The translations under genes and the position numbers were made by a program. The notes beneath the pieces were generated by a model. The model was not told the DNA's origin. It was given only the letters and a program-made list of their open reading frames with translations, and did not search any database. Positions 52,553-63,560 of a DNA stretch of 64,000 nt are shown here, in pieces; position 1 is the first letter of the stretch, and every line of letters begins with the position of its first letter. The stretch comes from Megascapheus bottae. Taxonomy: Eukaryota > Chordata > Mammalia > Rodentia > Geomyidae. The DNA lies in the NCBI GenBank assembly GCA_024803745.1, contig JANJXV010000030.1, positions 1,383,001 through 1,447,000 on the forward strand, given 5' to 3'.

Positions 52553-54288
52553 ACCTCAGGTAGACAGAAGTGCTACAGAGAGCTAAGGAAGGATGAGAGA
52601 CCCCACGCTGGGCGCTCGGTCTGCTAATTAGGTTGAGTGGAGAAAGAGAAGTGGTCTGTCCCCAGGGCCCCCCTGAGCCTCCCTGCCAAGGCCCCCAGTG
52701 GCCGAGCCCCCCACCTGCCTGACCTGGAACAGGTTACGGAGCCTGGGTCGCCCAGTCCCTAAGAAGCGCCCAGGAGTGCTGCATCTTCACATTACAATGG
52801 GAACGAGCCCTTGTGCCATCCATTGTGCACGCTGATCTGCACTAACCAGCACTGGGCAAGCCTGCACCATGGCTCCGGCGGCTGGTCCTGCAGCTGGGTA
52901 GCTCAGGGGAGTCACGTTCGCTCCTTAGGCCCCACAGGACGTCTCACCGGGTGACTGTGCACGCTGCCCAGGCCACTGGCTCCCGCTCAGCGGCTCGGTG
53001 GCCCTCGCCTCGTCCTCGACGTCAAATCTGCTCGATGCTTCTTGGCTTGGCTTCCTTGAAGTCTAGAAACTTCATCCAGGTTGACTGGTGCTAGATCCAG
53101 ATTTGTCTGTGTTTTTATCACTAGGAAAGGCTAGTCTTTGAAATAACTATCATAAAATAGATCCTCCAAAATATATGAAACAAAACGAAAAGTTCTTGCA
53201 TCTTGTCAAAGCATGGGGGGGAGGGGGCAGGGTTTTACGAACCAGGCTTCCAAACAGGGATGGGGGAGGCTGGTGCTCAGAGCCTGGGCCACTGACGCCA
53301 CATGGGAAGGCAGTGAGGAGACCGCCCCGTCAGGGGCCCATCAGGGGCCGGGTCAGGGGCCGGTGACCCTGGGAGGAGACAGAGCAGGGCGGGAGGGGGT
53401 GATCCCTCAGTGTGGCCAGCTAGGGGCTCCGGGTTGCACTGAAGTGAGCCCTGCATAAGGCACACTTGCAGCCAGGAGAGTCCTTGGCCGCTTCAGCCAT
53501 GCCCGTGACCCTGCCAGGCTTCTCTGGCTGTTGGGGCTGGGGGCTGGAGAGGAGGAGCCACTGCAGGCTTCCTTCCAGAGCTCCTGGAGAGTGAGGCACA
53601 CATCTGGAGCCTCCCTCTGGAAGCCAGGCCTGTGCCACCTACAGCTGGCAGCAGCTCCATCTTTGACAAGGCCACCCCTGCTGGTCACCCCCGCCCAGGC
53701 TGCGCCAGCCTCCAGGTCTTAAAGATGAATCAACTTGGAGAGAAAGTGGAAGTTGGGTGCGAGGAGTCAGGAAGCAGGGCAGGCGAGATTCAGCAAAGCA
53801 GATGAGGCCAGCCTTATACGGAAAGCCACCGCAATCCATGCCCAGGCGTGGACGTGCGGCGCGTGGTCTAAGGAGCGGGGATTGAGCAGAGTCCTGCCAG
53901 GTCCAGCAATCCTCCAACGTCGAGGCAAACAGCTCCATCTAGATTTAGAGGATTTCCACCTAGTCTTCCAGAGGAACATTGAAATGGGCCCCACCTACCC
54001 GGTGTGGGGCCTGGGGCTTTGGTGGAAGCAGTGGGGCAGTCCTGGCACGAATCCCTGAGCTGGGGAATCTTAAAGGTGCTGTGGATGAAGGCTTTTGGGG
54101 ACAACAGGCTGGACATCCAGTCCCAGAGCGCTGGCTCTCACAGAAGCAAGGAAGCCAAGGTGAGAAGGTCCACAGACCAGCTCTGGCTCTGTGGGCCCAG
54201 GGCCGCCTCTGTCCTGACATGTCACCCAGCAGCGACTGCAGACAAAACAGTCCCTGCTGAAACACACGCTCAGTGGCCCATGCTCTGT
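52553..54288. other. Unique sequence, no gene supported
   Basis: GC-rich except for an AT-richer stretch at 53095-53190. Frames of 60-160 codons occur on both strands without recognisable domains. A three-copy TCAGGGGCC motif lies at 53329-53364. Confidence 0.4.
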
Positions 54289-54510
54289 GTTTGGTGCTGG
54301 CAGGGGCTTGAACTCGGGCCTTACGCTCTTGCTTGCTCTTTTGCTCAGGCTGGTGCTCTACCGCTTGAGCCACAAATCTACTTCTTCTGGCTCCTTCTGG
54401 AGATAAGAGTCTCATGACCTTGCCTGCCCAGGCTGGCTTCAAACCGTGGTCCTCAGCACTCAGCCTCCTGATAGCTAGAATGACAAGTGTGAACTACCAG
54501 CATCCAGCTT
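54289..54510 (-). mobile_element. Diverged dimeric SINE (7SL/B1-like + Geo-type)
   Basis: Reverse copy with CAGGGGCTTGAACTCGGGCC, GGTGCTCTACCGCTTGAGCC, GGAGATAAGAGTCTCATGAC and CCCAGGCTGGCTTCAAACCG. It ends GTGTGAACTACCAGCATCCA. Confidence 0.85.
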
Positions 54511-54537
54511 CAAATGGTCAGTTTTAAAGAAGTGCAC

Positions 54538-54749
54538 GGGGGCTGGCAATGTGGCTTCCTGGCAGAGTACTCACCTAGCACGCGTAAATCTTGAGTTTGA
54601 TTCCTCAGTACCACATACACAGAAAAATCCAGAAGTGGCACTGTGGCTCAAGTGGTACAGTGCAAGCCTTGAGCCAAAGAAGCTCAGGGACAGTGCCCAG
54701 GCCCTGAGTTCAAGCCCCAGACTGGCATGCATAAGTAAATAAATAAATA
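54538..54749 (+). mobile_element. IDL-Geo type dimeric SINE with (TAAA)n tail
   Basis: ID-like left half GGGGGCTGGCAATGTGGCTT ... GAGTTTGATTCCTCAGTACC, where the B box has drifted to TTTGATTCC. The Geo-type right half CAGAAGTGGCACTGTGGCTC ... TTCAAGCCCCAGACTGGC ends in a TAAATAAATAAATA tail. It sits only about 27 bp from an opposed SINE at 54289-54510. Confidence 0.9.
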
Positions 54750-55367
54750 GCCTATGCTTTGTCATTTGTGACCGTGGCAGTCCAGGCAGATCCTGCACTG
54801 GGTTCGTTTCTCAGGTGAAAAGAGCTGAGTGGTTTTCTCCTTCTTTGTTGAGGGCGTGGGATAAGGGAAGGGACAGGGCTGGGAGTGAGACAGCCTTGAG
54901 CAAGGTGTGAGAGCATGCATTCTGAGTCTGGGCTGGCAGTCTTACACTCTGACTCAGAGCAAGGAATGCGTGTGATGCCCTGGCTGGGCCGGCTCGTCTA
55001 CCGGTCACGAGGCAGATACACAGTGCAGCCTCCAGAGTCCGCCGGCACATCCCACGGGGAGCCGGGCCACTGAGTCACAGCGTCACTGCAGGTACCGAAT
55101 GACACACCCTGGGGAAATTCAGGGCACTCTGCCAGCCCCAGGCTCAGCAAGAGAGAGAAACAAGTCTGCGATGACCTAATACAGGCTCATGGTTCTGAAA
55201 TCCCCACACTGTCAGGAAAGGAGAATGAATGAGAATCAAAGGTAGATGCAAGGTCACGCTTCCTTTGTAACAAGAATCACCCCCAAGGGACAGGCACACA
55301 CCAGGGGAAGCTAGTCGGTGAAGAGTTGAGTTCATTCACACGCCAACATACACGCACGCCCATCCTA
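54750..55367. other. Unique sequence, no gene seen
   Basis: Single-copy DNA; only short frames without domains. Confidence 0.4.
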
Positions 55368-55583
55368 CAGCTTGAACTTCGGGCTCAGGTACCGACCCTG
55401 AGCTTCTTTTGCTCAAGCTTGCACTCTACCAGTTGGGCTATGGTTCCACTTCTGGCTTCTTCTGGGATTAATTGGAGATAAGAATCTCACAGGCTTTCCT
55501 ACCTGGGCTGGCTTTGAACCATGATCCTCAGATCTCAGCCTCCAGAGTAGCTGGATGACAGGCGGGAGCCACCTCGCCCAGCT
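55368..55583 (-). mobile_element. Dimeric 7SL/B1-like + Geo-type SINE
   Basis: Reverse copy with CAGCTTGAACTTCGGGCTCA, TTTTGCTCAAGCTTGCACTC, ATTAATTGGAGATAAGAATC, GGCTGGCTTTGAACCATGAT and GCGGGAGCCACCTCGCCCAG. Confidence 0.88.
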
Positions 55584-56772
55584 GTTCTGGATCCTCTCTA
55601 CCCTCGAGAAGAGCTGGCCCGCTGGGTGTCATAAGGTGAGCTTTGTTCCCTGCTGACTAAGGACGCTGTGTCTATGTTCTACACTCCCTTTGCAGGCAGG
55701 GACATGACCCTTCCCCTACTTCCTGGTTTCTGCTAGGACTAGGGATCAAAGGGCCTTTGTCCAGAATTCTTCAGCCCACAACAACAGAGCGGGGCGGGGT
55801 GGAGGACAGCCAGGCAGAGCCTTTCCCTCGGTCTCTGCCACATGCGTGGTGCAGCAGTGGTTGTCCTGGAGTGGCCTGGCCCTGTCTCCTCCTGTGCTCG
55901 AGCCTGTCTGCACAGAGTGACGCCTTCTGATAAGTCAGAACAGAGTTAGGAATGAAATGCATGTGGCAAAGGGGACACAGCCACTTGGACTCCCCAGCTC
56001 CGGGGCGGAGGCCCTGGCTCTTTCATTTCTCATGTCCCCTCTGCAGTCAGCCCAGGGCCTTCGCTCCCACCGGCAAGTGTGCGTCATGTTTTCCTTCACA
56101 ACTAAGGAAAGGGTGAAGCCTCAGCCCCGGCCCAGGGAGAAGGGCTGGCAGCCAGCTGCAGGCCACAGTGCACTGTGACACACGAGCCGCCTGTTCTAAC
56201 ATGCAAGCATGCACACCATTGAGCCAATACAAAAGCTTACACTCAAATGACACCCTACAAAATAGTCTAGATGCCCATTTCACACATGTGGAAACTGGCT
56301 TCAGACCTATAAGTGGATCCATGTTGGACAGCTGGCTAGGCATGGATTAGAACTACCTGAAATCCAGGAATATTCACCCACCACTCGCTGTAGTTACCCA
56401 GACATAGACACAAACATACAGGCGTGGGTAGATAGAAGCCTAGAGAAGTTGATGGATGGGTAGACTGATTAATAGAAGGATAGAAACAGATATCTCATTG
56501 TATATGTCAAGCTTCCAGAACACTGAGGTGAGTCTGAGAGATGGTATAGTGAAAAGAGTGTTAGAGTAAAAGAAAAGTCTCCTTTGTGGGCAAAGCCCAG
56601 CTACCCAGCTGTGCCACTGAGCCAAGTCCTTGAAAGACTCTGTTCTAGGAAACTCTGGGACTGGGTTTTCTTGGTCTTCTATTACTTGAATCAGATTGCT
56701 TAATTAGTATCTTCTTTCTATATATTCGTATTTTGTTGTCTTGGAAAGGCCATCATAGAAGAAGGAGAAGAA
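55584..56772. other. Unique sequence, no gene seen
   Basis: Single-copy DNA; 56400-56480 contains GATAGA/GATGGATGG words typical of a decayed tetranucleotide repeat. Short frames only. Confidence 0.4.
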
Positions 56773-56955
56773 GGGGCCAGGAGTTTGGCCTAGTGGTTAA
56801 AGTGCTTGCCTAGCATGCATGAAGACCCGGGTTCGATTCCTCAAGTACCACATATAGAAAAAAGCCAGAAGTGGTGCTGAGGCTCAAGTGGTAGAGCTCT
56901 AGCCTTGAGAAAGTCCAAGGACAGGGCTCAGGCCCTGAGCTCAAGCCCAGGACTG

Positions 56956-56986
<31 letters not shown>
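56773..56986 (+). mobile_element. IDL-Geo type dimeric SINE with 29-A tail
   Basis: The left half TTTGGCCTAGTGGTTAAAGT GCTTGCCTAGC has an intact B box, GGTTCGATTCC, at 56830-56840. The right half is GCCAGAAGTGGTGCTGAGGC ... CAAGCCCAGGACTGGC, followed by an uninterrupted A29 at 56958-56986. The long pure tail and intact promoter suggest a young insertion. Confidence 0.93.
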
Positions 56987-57053
56987 CGGAGAAGAAGAAG
57001 AAGAAGAAGGAGGAGGAGGAGGAGGAGGAGGAGGAGGAGAAGCAGCAGCAGCA
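56987..57053 (+). repeat. Compound (GAA)n(GGA)n(GCA)n microsatellite
   Basis: After the SINE tail come about 6 GAA, about 10 GGA and 4 GCA triplets. The poly-Lys/Glu frame over it is not coding. Confidence 0.95.
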
Positions 57054-57355
57054 AATACGTAGAAAAAGGGAATCATTGTTCCTCAGAAGACCTCATTTTG
57101 TGCTCCAAGGTTCAAGCTGGAAGTTAGAGGTGGTTGTGTATGCCACACCTGAGTGTTGTGACTGGAAGTGTGGTCAAAGGTGGCCTCTGCCACCAGCCTG
57201 ACACTATGCAGATGACATCCGCTGGGAGGGGCTCCCTGGCCCCATGAGGGCCTTAAGGCAATTTAGGGATAGGGAGCCGAGCGTGTGGATACGGACTCTA
57301 GCTACACATAACCCAACACATGGCACAGGTACCTCACCATCAAGAATTCAGCTGT
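57054..57355. other. Unique sequence, no gene seen
   Basis: Single-copy DNA of 300 bp; nothing recognised. Confidence 0.4.
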
Positions 57356-57530
57356 CAGGCACTGGTAGCTGACACCTGTAATCTTAACCATTCATCAGGC
57401 TGAGATCAGAGAATCTCCATTCTGAACTAGCCAGGGTGGACAAATCTGTGAGAGACTCTGACCTTCCATTGGCGAGCAAAAAGACAAGTGGAGGTGCGGC
57501 TCAATTGGTAAGGTGGTAACCTGGGGCCTG
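57356..57530 (+). mobile_element. Old dimeric SINE (7SL/B1-like + Geo-type)
   Basis: CAGGCACTGGTAGCTGACAC, CTGTAATCTTAACCATTCAT and AATCTGTGAGAGACTCTGAC match the left half. AAGTGGAGGTGCGGCTCAAT TGGTAAGG is the start of a decayed right half. Confidence 0.75.
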
Positions 57531-58410
57531 TGCCGGCATGGGACTGTGTGAAGTGCTGGCCTCCAGGGCCCCACAGGAAAACTGCTCCTGCTTCCAGTGC
57601 TCTTCAGAGTCAGGGTGGCATTGCCGCTGCGTTCTGTGAACAATTTGAGCTTCTTTTGCCAGTGCCACCAGAAAGGTAGGTGACAGACAGTCCCAAGAGT
57701 GGCAGGCTGAGCAGGGTACAGTGGTGGCTGTGGAGTGGAAAGTCCCAGCTGCCCAGGGCCATCCTGCTGGGTCTCCTGCAGGGGCCCAGGGGAGGGAGCA
57801 GGCCAGGGGAGGGGAAAGGAGGAAGTGGGCGCTCTGGGGGAGGGGGCTGAGGGCTTCCACATGACAGTGACTGGACCCGGCTGAGAAAACAAGTCCAGGG
57901 CTGCCTGGCTCCCTTCCCCCGGGCTCCAAAAACCAGAGTTCTCCTTGCTTTGCCTGCTGGGCCTTCAAGCTGGGCTGCAGCCACTGGGCAGACACATGGT
58001 CCAAGGCAGACGCAGGTCCCCAAGGGGGAATGGGAGTGAAGCCCCAGCCTCTCCAGGGAGGCAGAAAGAGGGGCTCTTGGGCCTGGTGTTTACTAAGCCA
58101 GAGCTTTACCACGGAGCCAGGCCTTCGGCCCTGCTTTTTGCTGATCACTTGTGAGATGGGGTCCATACAGCAACCCACGGGTGTTAAGGCTCTCTCCCAG
58201 CCGACCACAGGCATGTGCAGCCATGCCGGTATCTTCCAGGGAGATGGTCTTCAGTCTCTAAGTGTCGGGGGGCCTAGAGCCTTCCACGTGCCTTAGGCGC
58301 GGGCTACTGCAACCTGCTGCGCGTTGAGACGGGTCTCTCACACATTTCTGACCTCCTTTACCGAATGGCAGGCCTGAGGCACCCATGTCAGGAAAGGCAT
58401 TAGCACGGGA

Positions 58411-58438
58411 TGTCTGTCTGTCTGTCTGTCTGTCTGTC
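58411..58438 (+). repeat. (TGTC)n microsatellite
   Basis: Seven perfect TGTC tetranucleotides. Confidence 0.97.
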
Positions 58439-59007
58439 GTTTTCATTTTGTGAAGATGAATGAAGTCTTACTTTTTGGTTAGAGGGATCTTAGAGTTCCC
58501 AGATGACAATCAGTTACAACTATGCTATGGGGCTTCTGTCCCCCCACCCCATCTCACGGGCAGAGGGTCCTGTCCTTGCTAGAGATCGCTGTAGATTGAA
58601 TGCAGATCCATCCAGTCTAAACCCCAGGAGGCAGCGCAATGAGGCGCTCCAGGATGGAGCAAAAGACAGACTGAATTCCTGGGGAGAGTTCAGTGGGCCC
58701 CAGGCTGGTGGCTGGTGGGGGGGGGTTCAGTTAGAGGCAAAGTCTTGGATCTTGAAAACCCACACCTTAGGCCAAGGGCAGAGGATCTTAGTTTTGCACG
58801 GTTTCTAAACAGAGACTTAAAAATAATTTTCTAAACAGAGATAAGCTGATATTTTAAAGACTTTTGCATCTGGGGTGACTCTGAGGACACATGAATGACA
58901 TCACGGTAGATGTCACTTGGCCGTGCCTCCCAGCACTCTGTTGGAATAATTCTCCAACATGCCTTTAGAGTTCATGACTTCCTGGATAACTCTCTAGCCT
59001 CTGAGCC

Positions 59008-59034
59008 GTGTGTGTGTGTGTGTGTGTGTGTGTG
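59008..59034 (+). repeat. (GT)n microsatellite
   Basis: About 13 perfect GT units. Confidence 0.97.
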
Positions 59035-59607
59035 CAGCTTCAGTGCTGACTGATCTGGGAGAATTTCAGCTTCTGTGGGCCCCTCCGAGACAGGGGCTGT
59101 GGGTGGCCCTGGGGCATCTTCATCCTGTTCCCGTGGCCCACTAGAGGCCCCACGGGAGCCTTTGTCCAGGCCCACCTGCACAGTGGCTCAGTTGCCATTG
59201 TGGGCAGCACCATCTATTTCAGCTAAAACCCTCGGGGAAGGGGGCTGGCCTACCGCAGCGTGGGGGCCAAGCTGCCTCTGTGGATCCTGCTGGAAATGCG
59301 ACAGCTCAAGTCCCTACGCAGGCAGAGCGCCCAGCTCCGCCCGAGGAGGCAGGGAGGCCAGGTGAGGCCAGCCGCTGGCAGGGGGGGGCTATGGAGACCC
59401 TCTCGGCCCCCCTTCCTGCCACAGGGCTGGGGCACCTTGTCCTCTCTGCAGCCGGCCTTATTTTCATGCTACCCAAAAATAACAACATTTGATACGGACA
59501 CTCTGCAGGCTTTCGCCGGGGTCATGTTTCCAGATTCTTGACTGGAGTGTTGTAAACGAGACCATTTTCTTTCCCCTCCACTCAGGCGATTCCCTACCGC
59601 ACACGCC

Positions 59608-59642
59608 TCTTTTTTTTCTTCTTCTTCTTTCTCTTCCTCTTG
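59608..59642 (+). repeat. Pyrimidine tract (CTT)n
   Basis: T-run followed by CTTCTTCTTCTTTCTCTTCC on the plus strand. Confidence 0.8.
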
Positions 59643-59682
59643 AGATGTGGGAAGAACCCCAGCCATGGGTTTGGGGGTCACT

Positions 59683-59900
59683 GGGTATAAATAGTGTGCT
59701 GAGACAGAACACAAGGCTCTTTGTGCTATCCTGAACTGGACCTCCCCCCCCCCCCCGCATTCCAGCGCAGGGCTCGGGGGAGCTGGCTTTACTGAGCACA
59801 ACTAGGGGCTATATTTGTCCACAGCAGCATTCCACGCCGGCCTCTATTTATAGCTGAGCATGCACACAGGCCGCCCGTTCATTAAAGAGGAGAAGCTGCA
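59683..59900 (+). promoter_or_regulatory. Candidate muscle-type regulatory element or cryptic promoter
   Basis: Within 170 bp there is a TATA-box match GGGTATAAATAG (59683-59694), an A/T-rich CTATATTTGT (59809-59818), an M-CAT/TEAD core CATTCCA (59828-59834) and a perfect MEF2 consensus CTATTTATAG (59844-59853). MEF2, TEAD and CArG sites cluster in striated-muscle control regions. Function here is inferred; no transcript start or exon is visible, and a C15 run interrupts the region at 59743-59757. Confidence 0.4.
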
Positions 59901-60590
59901 TCTCACACAGGCCGCTCACCGTGGACTTGGTACACACACGTCCATCAAGCCAAGTGCCAGCCACTGGGAATCGAGGCTCCAACGCCCGGTGCCAGCCTCT
60001 CCCCGGGCTCCGTGCTTACTGCTCTCCTTACTTACCTGGTCTCCACAGTGTGCCACCCAGGAAACACGGGCAGAGGTGCCATCCAGGGAAGGGGGTAGAA
60101 GGGAGTGCCTTAGGTGACGTGTGATGCCGCTGTCCGTGAACATAAAGACTCACAGTTTGCTTTGAGGTGCTCCTTACATGTGAGCTTTTGCCTTCATTAA
60201 ACTCCCTGCACTCCCTGAGGTCAGTTACGACAGGCCTGCTGACGTATTTGGGGTGAATATGATGAGATGGGGGGGGGTATGACTGGCACCCATGGCCACG
60301 TGGCCACGGTATCCAAAGACTCCTGCACAGTGTGTGGGTCCAGCGGCCCAGGCCAGGCTGGAGGGCATGGGTGGTGCAGCTGAGTTTTGTGGGCCAGAGT
60401 TTATGCTCTGGGGAGGGGATGGCTCAGGTTACAAGCCTACTGGGCAGGAATTTGCACTCCCTGTGCTGGCAGCACACCCAGGCTCTCAGGAGTGGGCCAA
60501 GCCCATGGCCATTCAGTGTCCTGTGTTTAAATTTTGAGCCTGTAAAGAGGGGAAAATGGTGGAAGGTTCTCTTACCTTTTGGAAACTGCA
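59901..60590. other. Unique sequence, no gene seen
   Basis: Single-copy DNA. A G9 run lies near 60270. Frames are short and without domains. Confidence 0.4.
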
Positions 60591-60612
60591 AAAATAATAA
60601 TAATAATAATAA
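60591..60612 (+). repeat. (AAT)n microsatellite
   Basis: Seven AAT/ATA triplets. Confidence 0.93.
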
Positions 60613-60710
60613 ATCTCCTCTGGCAAGGAGCCTCTTTGTTTGCAGATGTTTCTGCAAGATTCTCCCCACAGCCTCTGCCTCAGGCCCATCTGCTTAGCAT
60701 GACCTCTTCC

Positions 60711-60790
60711 TGTGTGTGTGGGGGGGGGAATTGCGTGCATACATGTGTGTGCATTCGTGCACATGTGTGTGCATACACATGTGTGTGTTG
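60711..60790 (+). repeat. TG-rich repeat with ACATGTGTGTGCAT period
   Basis: TGTGTGTG, a G9 run, then ACATGTGTGTGCATTCGTGC and CATGTGTGTGCATACACATG: alternating purine-pyrimidine DNA containing short palindromes. Confidence 0.75.
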
Positions 60791-60844
60791 ATAGGCGGGG
60801 GCAAAGTTAGCATGAGCCTGTCTCAAAAACAAAATACAAACAGC

Positions 60845-60931
60845 AGGGCTGGAGGTACGACTCACATGGAAGAATATTTGTTCTATCTGGGCTCAATTCA
60901 GTAGTACAGAAAAGAAAAGAAAAGAAAAGAA
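60845..60931 (+). mobile_element. ID-like SINE monomer with (GAAAA)n tail
   Basis: GGGCTGGAGGTACGACTCAC, TTGTTCTATCTGGGCTCAAT TCAGTAGTACAGAAAAG resembles the ID-like left half alone, with a decayed B box (GGCTCAATTCA). It is followed by four GAAAA units. No right half is present. Confidence 0.65.
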
Positions 60932-60951
60932 GAACCTGCCGAGGATTCACT

Positions 60952-61035
60952 GGTCACTGTGTTGCAGAGGTGGAGCTGGAACCCAGAACTCTTGACGCCA
61001 AAGGCTGCTCAACTTCACTCTTCTCCACCACCAGC
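60952..61035 (+). mobile_element. MIR fragment
   Basis: GCAGAGGTGGAGCTGGAACC, CAGAACTCTTGACGCCAAAG and the CTCTTCTCCACCA end align by eye with the MIR 3' core (GGCAGAGCTGGGATTCGAAC ... GACTCCAAAGCC ... CACTACACCA). MIR is an ancient mammal-wide SINE, so the divergence fits. Confidence 0.65.
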
Positions 61036-61388
61036 CACCTCTCACCCTAAGCTGGGGAGAACGTGCCAGGACTCAGGGAAAGCCTGTGAGTGGTGTCACA
61101 GAGAAATCTGGGACAAATGTCAGCGTCACCCAGACCTCCGAATTGGCCTAGAGGAGCAGTCTGTGTGCCCAGGCCCTGTTGAGACCACAGGGGTGGCTGC
61201 AGTCCAGTTGGAGGTGAAGGTAAACTGAGTCCAGGCTCCTTCCATGAAGCCTGTTTCCTGGCTGGGATGAGCCCTGTCTGCCAGCTTCTTTAAGCCCCGC
61301 CTCCATGCTTCCATCTCCCGTCTTAAGAGGGTCTTGACTTTTGATCAGGTTGTTAGTTTTTTTCCTAAATCGTCATTGGCCTATCCCT
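61036..61388. other. Unique sequence, no gene seen
   Basis: Single-copy DNA; nothing recognised. Confidence 0.4.
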
Positions 61389-61436
61389 GCTTTCTGCACA
61401 GCTAGGACGAGAGGCGTGAGCCACCACCCCAGCCCT
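61389..61436 (-). mobile_element. Short 7SL/B1-like SINE fragment
   Basis: CAGCTAGGACGAGAGGCGTG AGCCACCACCCCAGCC is the complement of the B1/Alu-like 5' end. Flanking 61330-61500 has looser resemblance (CCTCAAACCACCATCCTTCA, GTCTCAGC), so the copy may be longer and rearranged. Confidence 0.5.
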
Positions 61437-62784
61437 TACTGCTTCAGATGAGGTCCTTTTGCCTGAGTTTGCCTCAAACCACCATCCTTCAGTCTCAGCT
61501 TTCAGTTCTCCTTGTCTTCCCTGGTGTTGAGAGCACCAGAGCTTGAACAGCCCAACGACCACACCGCCCTGCACACACATCTGGTGGGGGAAGCACAGGA
61601 GCCAGAGTCCAGGCTCCTTCAGAGGAAGGCGCCCCCCCCTCCTGACAGAGAGAGGGAAGAGAACGCTGAATAGGAGTGGGGGGGGCGTGGAGGGGGTTGG
61701 AAGCTCATTTCCCAGCTGGCTAAAATAAGAGCCTGGCTACCTCCATTTCTGTTTTGTTCTGTTAAAACAAAACAAAATTATAGATTGAGACACTTCCCTC
61801 CTCTGGGCTGTCCCAACACCTCTCCAGGCCACCTCCTACCTCCCTCCTTCATTCGTGGGCCCTGCCAAGCCACCCCAATCAGGACTGTGTGAGTCACTCT
61901 CTGGAGCTCAAGGGTTTTCCAGTGGCTGCAATCCTGCCACGGCAAAGCCAGCTGCTCGGAGGTCAGTCCTGCTGAGAATCTCTCCCGCCCCCTCCGGCTG
62001 GAGGGCTTGTGGATGGGGACAGGGAGTTCTCTGGGCCACCAGCCTACTCTGCTTTAGGACTGCTCCTGTGACCTCATGCCTGCGGGGCTCCAGCAGGCAC
62101 CGAATGCCTGAGCCGCAGAGCAGGCATGCCAGGGCCCTGGCAGGTCTCTTTTTGGAGGCTGGCTTAGAGCTAGTTATCTCCTGGACCCCAGCCACCCCTC
62201 AGACACAACACCAACCACTTATTTACCCATGACCCCCCCTCAAAACCAGGTCCCAGGTCGCAGGGGACACTCAGTAGCAGTCAGGGCACCCCATCTCCTC
62301 GTCCTGGGATTGGTTAGTGCAGTACATGGGTGGCCTAAGCCAACCAGAGCAGAGTGTTTCCTTGGTCACAGTGACGATGTCAGTAGCGAGCCAATCAGAG
62401 GGCAGACCAGAGCTCTTCCTCTGCTCTGGAAGGCTGCTCTGCTCCCTTGCCTCACTGACAAGGATGAGGTCACAAGTCACCCTCTGGAAATCACAAGGGA
62501 TCCTGAGAGATAAAGTGGAGCTGCAAGTGAGGGACTCCAGAAGCCGCCTGCCTGCTGTGACCGCAGTTCCCTTCAGAGTTAGCCTCGTGGAGTCTGACAT
62601 GAGGTGGCTCTGCGTTCACAAGCACTGCAGCTGACAGAGGCCTTGTGGTCGGCAAGGAAGGAGGAACAGGAAGGGAAACCTGGCAATCACACTGCTGCCT
62701 TATGCTTCTATAAAGGCTTCTTTTTAAAATGTTCTTGTACTGATATCTGACATTAATATGTCCACCAGTGGAGTCTGCAAAAAG
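61437..62784. other. Unique sequence, no gene supported
   Basis: Frames of 94-125 codons overlap on both strands and show no domain. An A-rich patch AAAACAAAACAAAATTATAG lies at 61762-61782. Confidence 0.4.
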
Positions 62785-62962
62785 TGGATGGAGTGGATGG
62801 ATGGATGGATGGATGGATGAGTAGATGGATGGGTGGATGGATGGATGGGTGGATCGGTGGATGGATAGTGGATGAGTGGATGGATGGGTGGATGTAATGT
62901 ATGGCTGTATGGTTACATGGATGCGTGGATGGATGAGTGGGTGGGTAAATGGATAGAAGATG
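62785..62962 (+). repeat. (GGAT)n microsatellite, imperfect
   Basis: GGATGGATGGATGG core with GGTGGAT, GAGTGGAT and GTTACATGGATGC variants over about 175 bp. Confidence 0.92.
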
Positions 62963-63334
62963 GATGGAGTGAAAAATCCAGGGAAAAGATCACTCCAGGT
63001 TCTATGGTCTAAGCAAGTGGAAGCTGGACTAGACATTGAGTAACATGGGAGAGATTAGTAGGACTTGAGAGACGGGGGAGGTCAGGAGTTCCATTTTGAT
63101 GTGGCTTCCTGGGGCTGGCATGCCAGATAAGTGTTCAAGAGCAGGCAGAGAGCACACAGGCTGGCACTGGAAGGAGGAGGCAGGCTGGAGAAACAGTCCA
63201 ACTTCAAACCCTGATGCTGGATGAGGGGGCCTGGGAGGAGGGTGAGCTCTGAGAAGAAAGCCTGAGCCGTCCAACAAGTGCAAGTGAAGAAGGTCTGGGA
63301 ATTAGAGAGGTTTCTGGAAGCAAACTGAAGGAGT
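62963..63334. other. Unique sequence, no gene seen
   Basis: Single-copy DNA; nothing recognised. Confidence 0.4.
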
Positions 63335-63335
63335 A

Positions 63336-63384
<49 letters not shown>

Positions 63385-63393
63385 GCGTGTGTG
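63335..63393 (+). repeat. (GT)n microsatellite
   Basis: About 28 GT units with GC interruptions, abutting a reverse SINE copy. Confidence 0.95.
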
Positions 63394-63511
63394 GTGTTAC
63401 TGGGCTCGAACTCAGGGCCTCACACTCTCAGGTTTGCTTGGATTTTTTTGTTTTGTTTTGTTTTTGCTCAAGGCTTAGGCTCTACCACTTGATCAACACC
63501 TCCCCTTCTGC

Positions 63512-63560
<49 letters not shown>

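Larger units (their letters stand above)
57531..59607. other. Unique sequence with small microsatellites, no gene supported
   Basis: The largest frame, 57501-58214 (minus, 237 codons), overlaps the old SINE, has competing frames on the same strand and shows no domain. (TGTC)n lies at 58411-58438, a G10 run near 58717 and (GT)n at 59008-59034. Confidence 0.45.

Noticed and set aside
57501..58214. 237-codon minus-strand frame
   Set aside because: It overlaps an old SINE, has a competing 165- and 137-codon frame on the same strand, and shows no domain; expected in GC-rich DNA.
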